The notes beneath the pieces were generated by a model. It made no database searches, had not been told where the DNA came from, and saw only the letters and a list, made by a program, of their open reading frames with translations. From RGIG2041 sp045652745 (GTDB lineage: Bacteria; Bacillota; Clostridia; UBA1381; UMGS1253), in the NCBI GenBank assembly GCA_045652745.1, contig JAZRUW010000028.1, positions 1 to 64,000 on the forward strand: 64,000 nt of DNA. Direction: 5' to 3'. This document shows positions 59,021 through 64,000 of this stretch, piece by piece. A program made the translations under genes and the position numbers. Numbering within the stretch: position 1 is the first letter of the stretch; every line of letters begins with the position of its first letter.

Positions 59021-59047
59021 GAAAAAGGACGAATTTGTAATTCGTCC
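59021..59047 (-). terminator. intra-operon terminator between M23 and S41 genes
   Basis: On the minus strand, GGACGAATT (59047-59039), loop ACA, AATTCGTCC (59035-59027), TTTTTC. The SD of the S41 gene follows within 10 nt, so the protease is probably expressed at a lower level than ftsEX-M23. Confidence 0.75.
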
Positions 59048-59068
59048 CTATCATTCTATTCCGATATA

Positions 59069-60229
59069 TTAAAAGATATACGGTCTCGGATTTTCATATT
59101 TGCCCGTTGAATTATTAATAACACCGAGATGGATATGCGGCCCCGTCGAGTTGCCCGTAGAGCCGGCAAGCGCAATCTGCTGGCCGCGCTTTACCGTCTG
59201 CCCTGCGCTGACCTGCAACACGCTGTTATGCGCGTACAGCGTTGTAATTGAACCGTGACTTATAGTAATACAGTTGCCGTAGCCGCCGTTTCTCCAGCCG
59301 GAGGAAAGTACAACACCGTCCTCGCATGCAAGCACCGGTGTACCCATCGGCACAGCAATATCTATGCCCGTGTGGTTGTCCGGCTTACCGCGCAAGGTAC
59401 GCGAACCAAACTCCGAGGTGATTGTACCGCGCAAGGTAGACGGCCAGCCGAGTTGACCGCCGGAATACGTGGCTGCCTGTGCATTGCTGCTGCCCTGCGT
59501 TGCCGCACGGATTTCACGCAAAATCGCTTCGTTTTCACGCTGGCGTTGCTCGTACTGCTCCTCTAAATACGCTTCATCCGAGCGCAGTTCATTAATCAGC
59601 GCCAAACTTTTTTCACTCTTGGCATCCAGCGTCTTTCTCTGCTCTGCAATCGCAGCTTTCGCCTGCTCATTTTCTGCCTGAATTTCTTCAATCGCCGCCT
59701 TAGACTCCTGAATAGCGCCCTTCTTTTCTTGAAGCTGTGCAATGAGCGCATTGTCGTGCGCCATCAGTTGCTGTACCATATCGGCACGCACCATCAAATC
59801 GGAAAAACTCGTCGCGCTAAACAAAATCTCCAGATAGGAAACGCTTCCCTTTTCGTACATGACGCGCAAGCGCATCTTCAAAAGTTCATCGCTTTCCTCG
59901 ATTTTGTCTTCCACTTCTTCGATTTCCGCTTCCTTTTGTGCAATCTCCGCCTTATTTGTGTTAATCTTGCGGTTGAGCGAATCAATCTGCGAGTTTAATG
60001 TAGCAATTTCATTGTCGATGCGGTCTTTTTCCGCTTCTTTTGCCTTGCGTTCACTCTTCTTTTGATTGAGTTGCTGCTGAATTTTATTTTTTTCCGCATT
60101 GTTTTGATTGTACTTATCCTGCAATTCGTCAGCCGAAGCAAAAACACCGAAAATTGCCGGCATGGCAATGGCCAGACACAGACAAAGTGCAACAATCAAA
60201 CAAATGACAGATGCAATTTTTTTCTTCAT
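59069..60229 (-). CDS. M23 (LytM) peptidoglycan endopeptidase with coiled coil
   Basis: This 386-aa secreted protein has a signal peptide (residues 1-33, ending ASA), long coiled coils (about 35-245) and a C-terminal LytM domain. The domain holds zinc ligands in NHTGIDIAVPMGTPV (core HTGID) and HIHLGV. The layout is that of EnvC/PcsB-like hydrolases activated by FtsEX. It is directly downstream of ftsX (9 nt), so it is the probable FtsEX partner for daughter-cell separation or elongation. Confidence 0.94.
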   Translation of the reverse strand: MKKKIASVICLIVALCLCLAIAMPAIFGVFASADELQDKYNQNNAEKNKIQQQLNQKKSERKAKEAEKDRIDNEIATLNSQIDSLNRKINTNKAEIAQKEAEIEEVEDKIEESDELLKMRLRVMYEKGSVSYLEILFSATSFSDLMVRADMVQQLMAHDNALIAQLQEKKGAIQESKAAIEEIQAENEQAKAAIAEQRKTLDAKSEKSLALINELRSDEAYLEEQYEQRQRENEAILREIRAATQGSSNAQAATYSGGQLGWPSTLRGTITSEFGSRTLRGKPDNHTGIDIAVPMGTPVLACEDGVVLSSGWRNGGYGNCITISHGSITTLYAHNSVLQVSAGQTVKRGQQIALAGSTGNSTGPHIHLGVINNSTGKYENPRPYIF

Positions 60230-60238
60230 GCCGACCTC

Positions 60239-61129
60239 CTATACATCCAAATGCTTACGAATGGACAATGCACTGCCGAGCGCGCCGATAACCGCGCCGA
60301 TAGATACAAACATAACAAGCATCGTCCCCGCAATATCTCCATACGACTTGAGCGTAAACATATCCACGTTCAAATTCGATGTGCCCAAAAGCGCAATATA
60401 GCCCCACGATACAAGACCGAACGCCACGAGCGCACCCAAGATTCCGATAATAATACCTTCAATGATAAACGGCCAACGAATGAACCAGTCGGTCGCACCG
60501 ACAAACTTCATCACGTTGATTTCCTTCCTACGCGCATACACCGCCAGTTTGATGGTATTGGCAATAATGAACACCGAAACGATGCACAATAAAAGCATGC
60601 CCCAGAAGCTTACGTTACGGATGCCGCGGCTGAGCGCCAAAATATTTTTCATCATCGTTTGTTTGTCCGAAACCTCCGCAACGCCTTCCACATCGGAAAT
60701 CTGCGCAATTGTATCAGTCAGGTACTCCAAATCCACGAGCGTAATTTCCAAAGAATCTCGGAACGGATTGTCATCCCCCTCATATCCGTCCAGAAGCGCC
60801 GCATTGTCCTCAGAGAGTTCCCGCATATATTCAAGTGTGTCCTCTTTGCTGAAAATTTCTACTTTGCTTACGTTTTCAAGTGCCTCCACCTGTTTTTTTA
60901 CACTCTGCACCTGATTTTTTGTATATGTCTCATCAATAAATGCCTGCACCTCACACCGGGCTTCCAGTTGCTGTGCAATATGGTTGACATTCATGCTGAT
61001 GGTTAAAAACAAACCCAAAATAATCATACAGCATACCACGGTTAAAATAGAGGTCATGCTGGTCAGGCCGTTTCGAAATACACTGCGAAGCGCCTGCGAC
61101 AAATAATACTTGAAATTATTCGCTTTCAC
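60239..61129 (-). CDS. ftsX: cell-division protein FtsX
   Basis: This is the membrane component of the FtsEX complex that transmits ATP hydrolysis to an outside wall hydrolase. It has 296 aa and four membrane helices: one N-terminal (about 22-46), then a large extracellular loop (about 50-165), then three C-terminal. The FKYYLSQALRSVFRNGLTS start is typical. GTG 61129 lies 8 nt from AAGGAGG; ATG 61135 lies only 2 nt from it. The start overlaps the end of ftsE by 14 nt. Confidence 0.93.
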   Translation of the reverse strand: MKANNFKYYLSQALRSVFRNGLTSMTSILTVVCCMIILGLFLTISMNVNHIAQQLEARCEVQAFIDETYTKNQVQSVKKQVEALENVSKVEIFSKEDTLEYMRELSEDNAALLDGYEGDDNPFRDSLEITLVDLEYLTDTIAQISDVEGVAEVSDKQTMMKNILALSRGIRNVSFWGMLLLCIVSVFIIANTIKLAVYARRKEINVMKFVGATDWFIRWPFIIEGIIIGILGALVAFGLVSWGYIALLGTSNLNVDMFTLKSYGDIAGTMLVMFVSIGAVIGALGSALSIRKHLDV

Positions 61130-61805
61130 GTGCATAGCCTCCTTTTCTGTCATCACGCACCAGTCTGCCGTTTTCGATGGCTATGACTCTTTTGTGTACC
61201 GCGTCCACAATCTCTTTGGCATGCGTTGCCATAACAACCGTTGTGCCGCGCTCATTGATATCGCAAAGCAATTTTACGATTTCAAATGCCGTATCCGGCG
61301 GCAGGCTGGCCGTCGGCTCATCGGCAAGCAGAATCGGCGGGTTGTTTGCAAGCGCACGCGCTACCGCGACACGCTGCGCCTCACCGCGCGAAAGCTGAGA
61401 CGGGTAAAGTCTTGCCTTGTTGGACAGGCCGACCATACTCAAAAGACTCGGAATCTGTCTGCGGATTTCGCGTGTAGATGCACCGACAATTTTCATGGCA
61501 AACGCAATATTTTCCACAACGGTACGGTCCTCCAACAACCTAAAATCCTGAAAAATCACACCGACATTGCGGCGCAGATACGGGATTTGCTTGCGATTTA
61601 ATCTCTCCACACGCGTCCCGTTTAAGATAATCGAACCTTCGCTCGGCGTTTCTTCATGCAAAAGCAAACGCGTCAGCGTTGACTTGCCGGAACCGCTCGG
61701 GCCGACAACAAATACAAATTCACCTTTATCAATGTGAAAGTTGACGTTGTCAAGCGCTTTGGTTCCGTTTTCATAAACTTTTGTTACATTCTCAAAGGTT
61801 ATCAT
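61116..61805 (-). CDS. ftsE: cell-division ATP-binding protein FtsE
   Basis: This is the ATPase partner of FtsX, 229 aa. Walker A GPSGSGKSTLTR (about 36-47), Q-loop FQDFRLLED and H-loop ATHAKEIVD are normal. Two usually invariant regions differ. The ABC signature reads LSRGEAQRVAVARAL (LSGGEQQR in most FtsE), and after Walker B ILLADEPTASL the D-loop is LPPDTAFEI instead of NLDPDTS. The protein is otherwise full length and in frame. Activity may be altered but is not excluded. It is first in ftsE-ftsX-M23-S41, 16 nt after the pucR-like gene. Confidence 0.93.
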   Translation of the reverse strand: MITFENVTKVYENGTKALDNVNFHIDKGEFVFVVGPSGSGKSTLTRLLLHEETPSEGSIILNGTRVERLNRKQIPYLRRNVGVIFQDFRLLEDRTVVENIAFAMKIVGASTREIRRQIPSLLSMVGLSNKARLYPSQLSRGEAQRVAVARALANNPPILLADEPTASLPPDTAFEIVKLLCDINERGTTVVMATHAKEIVDAVHKRVIAIENGRLVRDDRKGGYARESE

Positions 61806-61821
61806 AATTTTTCTCCGTAAA

Positions 61822-62907
61822 TCAAATCTTCATAGGACTGGACTCTAAATACTGCTGCACCATCATAGCTACTTTAAATACTACCGCATCGTCAAACTTA
61901 CGCAAATCCAGACCGATGGTCTTTTGCACCTTATCCAAACGGTATACCAGCGTGTTTCTATGAATATAGAGCTTGCGCGCCGTTTCGCTGACATTTAAGT
62001 CATTTTTAAAGAACTCATAGATCGTGGTTACAATTTCTTCGTCGAGTGCATCCAGACCGCGCTTGGTGAGCACCTCCTGCAAAAACAGCTGGCAAAGCTT
62101 AATCGGCAAATAGTAAATCAAACGGCCGACACCCAAATTTTTGTATGTGAGGATGCGTTTTTCCGTTTCAAACACACTGCCAACCTCCAACGCAATCTGC
62201 GCTTCCTTATAGGCTGCTGCCAGCGCACCAACACTGTTGGTTACGGTGGAGATACCAATCATGACATTGAGCATTGCCTCGGAGCTGAGTGTATCCGCAA
62301 TTGTCTGCGCCAATGCCTCTAAACTGTCCTCTGTGGTATCCGCATCAATTTCCTTAACCAAAACGATGGTCGTATCGTCCATGGCAAATACAAAATCGTG
62401 CTCTGTTTTTGGGAACAGGTTCATAAATACATCAATGGCTGCCACATCACCGGTTTGCATTACCTTAAGGATAAATACTACGCGCTCCTGCTCATAATCC
62501 AAATGCAATTCGCGTGAACGTTGATGCAAATCAAGCGGCAGGGTATTATCCGAAATGATGTTTTTGATAAACGTTGTCTTGTCGTACTTATCATCATAGA
62601 ACACACGGATGTTGTTTAAAGACACCGCCAGCATCATACAGGTACGTCTTGCCTCATCAGATGTGCCGCGCACATACACGATATGCTCTGTCTTCTTTGA
62701 TTTACTGATACCGCAAATGCTGTAGCCGCGACAAGTATGTACCTGCAGGCATTCTGTTGCCGCCGCAACAAAGCTTTCCGCATACTCGCTCATATCCTCC
62801 GAAGCATTCGTTGCAATTACATACCCTTCAAAATCCATAACCCCGACCGGTGCCGTTAAAAACGCATCCATCTGGTTAATCACATTTTGGAAAGTTTTTT
62901 TCATCAT
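61822..62907 (-). CDS. PucR/CdaR-like HTH regulator
   Basis: This 361-aa regulator has an N-terminal sensory region of unknown ligand (about 15-110, APVGVMDFEGYVIATN), a GGDEF-like-degenerate middle (about 120-265) and a C-terminal PucR-type HTH. The HTH region is LNVSETARKLYIHRNTLVYRLDKVQ (core NVSETARKLYIHRNTLVYR, about 310-328). Such regulators act on purine, sugar-acid or other catabolic genes; here the gene precedes ftsEX. ATG 62907 has SD GGGAGG at 10-nt spacing. It may be regulated from the AT-rich gap upstream. Confidence 0.85.
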   Translation of the reverse strand: MMKKTFQNVINQMDAFLTAPVGVMDFEGYVIATNASEDMSEYAESFVAAATECLQVHTCRGYSICGISKSKKTEHIVYVRGTSDEARRTCMMLAVSLNNIRVFYDDKYDKTTFIKNIISDNTLPLDLHQRSRELHLDYEQERVVFILKVMQTGDVAAIDVFMNLFPKTEHDFVFAMDDTTIVLVKEIDADTTEDSLEALAQTIADTLSSEAMLNVMIGISTVTNSVGALAAAYKEAQIALEVGSVFETEKRILTYKNLGVGRLIYYLPIKLCQLFLQEVLTKRGLDALDEEIVTTIYEFFKNDLNVSETARKLYIHRNTLVYRLDKVQKTIGLDLRKFDDAVVFKVAMMVQQYLESSPMKI

Positions 62908-63019
62908 ACCCAAATTTCCTCCCAAACAATTGCACCGAACAAAAACGTTTTACACATTCTGTGCAAATTGTAAGAATTTTCATATGCCTTTTTGTGCACA
63001 TTTTTAATGTCCTACTATT

Positions 63020-63048
63020 ATCATAAACGCTTTTGCAACAATTTGCAA
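63020..63048 (-). promoter_or_regulatory. SigA-type promoter of the pucR-like/ftsEX operon
   Basis: On the minus strand, TTGCAA (63048-63043), 17 nt, TATGAT (63025-63020). The leader is about 105 nt. Confidence 0.75.
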
Positions 63049-63096
63049 GAAAAATTTTGATTTTTTTGTGCAATTTTTATATTTTTTAATGATTTT

Positions 63097-63173
63097 ACTT
63101 CAATTTTGAAGTCATTTTCTCCTTTTGTACTAATTTTACAAACTTTTCTTCACAAATTGTTCATTTTGAACAA
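63097..63173. repeat. two operator-like palindromes in the gap
   Basis: ACTTCAA-TT-TTGAAGT (63097-63112) and TTGTTCA-TTT-TGAACAA (63157-63173). They lie upstream of the pucR-like promoter and downstream of the HPr-kinase-like terminator. The region is AT-rich and codes for nothing I can see. Confidence 0.35.
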
Positions 63174-63174
63174 G

Positions 63175-63200
63175 AAAAAAAGCGGTAGAAAACTACCGCT
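63175..63200 (-). terminator. terminator of the HPr-kinase-like gene
   Basis: On the minus strand, AGCGGTAG, loop TTTT, CTACCGCT (63200-63181), then a run of T's (63180-63175). Confidence 0.85.
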
Positions 63201-63204
63201 TCTT

Positions 63205-63933
63205 TTACTGTTTCATTGTTTCGTATGCCACACGTGCCGCTTCTTCTGAAATATCGCATCCCAAGTCGTAGACCGGCACCTTTTCAATCAACTGCGAAAG
63301 CAACTCAAAAAACACATCCGCACCCTGTTTTGATTTCGGCCGTATCGTCTGCTCCAATAGATTGGTAATGCTTTCCGCCACAGCCATCGGGGCTATTTTA
63401 TTTTCCTTGCTTCTGTGCAAAATTGCAATCGAACGAAGCGGAACGCCGATGTTTTCGTTCAGCTCCGTCTTACCGCTCCACGGCGTACCGTACACCGTCC
63501 ATCCGGTCGGCATCAAACGCACCGCCGGCTTATCATCATTGACTGTTTGTACACGCGCACCGAAAGTTTTGTACCATTGCTCCGCATGCGTAGATTTTCC
63601 TGTTCCGCTGTTGGCAGAAAACAAATAACCTTCTCCATCCATTGCAATGGCTGATGCATGAATCATAAGTCCGTTATACTTGCGATACAGCTGCACATAA
63701 AACACACTGCCGCTGAGCATATATTCAGCCATCTCCGTATTCATGTTCGGATATTTAATACAATACTGCTCAAGCTGCTCCAAAGAAATATCAATTTCCA
63801 CATCAGCCGCGCCGTCAAAATCGTAGACATACTTATCCAGACGCCGCACCATAAACTGCGTTTTGCAATGCATCAACACATTCAAATCAGCTATGCGTGC
63901 TTTAACCGCATTTGAATTATCTGTCATTTTCAT
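63205..63933 (-). CDS. HPr-kinase-like (HprK-related) protein
   Basis: This 242-aa protein has a PEP-carboxykinase/HprK-type P-loop in FSANSGTGKSTHAEQW (about residues 107-122). AspAsp in VNDDKPAVRL and the GTPWSGKTELN block (about 148-158) complete the HprK C-lobe kinase-core pattern. It lacks the N-terminal domain of true HprK and is not next to ptsH. Similar stand-alone HprK-like kinases occur in RiPP clusters, such as lasso peptide loci where one phosphorylates the precursor tail. ATG 63933 overlaps the upstream gene's coding end, so they are coupled. True substrate unknown. Confidence 0.78.
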   Translation of the reverse strand: MKMTDNSNAVKARIADLNVLMHCKTQFMVRRLDKYVYDFDGAADVEIDISLEQLEQYCIKYPNMNTEMAEYMLSGSVFYVQLYRKYNGLMIHASAIAMDGEGYLFSANSGTGKSTHAEQWYKTFGARVQTVNDDKPAVRLMPTGWTVYGTPWSGKTELNENIGVPLRSIAILHRSKENKIAPMAVAESITNLLEQTIRPKSKQGADVFFELLSQLIEKVPVYDLGCDISEEAARVAYETMKQ

Positions 63934-64000
63934 CACTCACAAGGCCACCATCTTCAATTTCAGGACCTCCAAGATTTAAATACGGATCATCATTGCTGCC
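63917..64000 (-). CDS. C-terminal end of an acidic Gly-rich protein or peptide (partial)
   Basis: The last 27 codons before TAA (63919-63917) of a leftward gene whose start lies beyond the window. The tail is acidic and Gly-rich (NLGGPEIEDGGLVSDENDR, 19 residues). It overlaps the start of the HPr-kinase-like gene by 17 nt. It could be the C-terminus of a larger protein or of a small precursor peptide; the visible part does not decide. Confidence 0.6.
   Translation of the reverse strand, partial: GSNDDPYLNLGGPEIEDGGLVSDENDR

Noticed and set aside
1..64000. Prophage, insertion sequence, integron or CRISPR array
   Set aside because: No integrase, transposase, phage structural gene, regularly spaced repeat or compositional island was found.
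63917..64000. Lasso-peptide precursor tail
   Set aside because: The expected Thr at -2 and a ring Asp/Glu at position 7-9 after a free Gly are not clear, and the gene start is outside the window; kept only as an open possibility.

Overview
The window looks like chromosomal backbone of an anaerobic, endospore-forming Firmicute of the class Clostridia, probably a gut or rumen member. The evidence is the spoIIGA-sigE-sigG sporulation cluster, spo0A, bofA next to a yaaL-type gene, a SpoIID-like cell-wall protein, an NfnAB-type electron-bifurcating pair, ECF-transporter genes, and a ylxM-ffh-rpsP-khpA block. Shine-Dalgarno sites are strong, and many promoters are recognisable (TTGNNN, 15-18 nt, TANNNT). 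I see no phage, insertion sequence, integrase or CRISPR array. Coding density is high: no gene-free stretch exceeds 300 bp, and the longest are 62908-63204 and 56672-56956.

Layout. 0.1-3.4 kb: a two-component system followed by a GerMN-domain protein. 3.4-5.8 kb: serC-serA, read leftward behind an unusual structured leader. 5.8-9.4 kb: mntP-mnmA, a Cys-rich protein behind a SigK-like promoter, and an SDR dehydrogenase. 9.4-12.1 kb: a leftward three-gene set of peptidoglycan-binding proteins, one with a SpoIID-like domain. 12.2-16.8 kb: a DUF2156 protein, a GNAT, a 5-formyl-THF cyclo-ligase, and a MATE pump divergent from an AraC regulator. 16.8-24.5 kb: secA, an AI-2E-type membrane protein, a FemAB-like protein, an alanine racemase and prfA. 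24.6-26.4 kb: an XRE regulator, yaaL-bofA, and spo0A. 26.5-39.6 kb: a long rightward run with an rRNA-methylase-like gene, ecfA1-ecfA2-ecfT, truA, a DUF5711-like protein, cvpA-like, rho, cysteine desulfurase, thiI and cinA, then recA and an exonuclease under a separate promoter with an SOS-box-like palindrome.

39.8-42.1 kb: ttcA-like with a remnant of an AlkD-like gene, a miniature unit of two tiny ORFs, and rimM-trmD. 42.2-46.8 kb: mscL, an rsuA-type pseudouridine synthase, tRNA-Leu(UAA), nfnA-nfnB and a LUD protein. 46.9-49.5 kb: spoIIGA-sigE-sigG, with a SigF-type promoter directly before sigG, and a 47-aa ORF. 49.5-54.4 kb: a ClpE-like unfoldase, a flavodoxin-like reductase, a PIG-L deacetylase and an AraC regulator. 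54.4-56.7 kb: ylxM-ffh-rpsP-khpA. 57-63 kb: an esterase, then the leftward operon pucR-like, ftsE, ftsX, M23 hydrolase and S41 protease. 63.2-64 kb: an HPr-kinase-like protein preceded by the acidic tail of a gene cut by the window edge.

The genes form several coherent programmes. Sporulation is covered by Spo0A, SigE, SigG, BofA, GerMN, the SpoIID-like set and the Cys-rich protein. Cell-wall remodelling is covered by FtsEX, M23, S41, FemAB and Alr. tRNA maturation and thiolation is covered by mnmA, thiI with its desulfurase, ttcA, trmD and truA. Nothing here is clearly a new defence or biosynthetic system. The best candidates for follow-up are the structured leaders of serC and prfA, the two-peptide mini-unit at 40.66-40.87 kb, the truncated HPr-kinase-like locus at the right edge, and the sporulation-sigma promoters. 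All functional calls come from reading the translated sequences and motifs; no database search was run.
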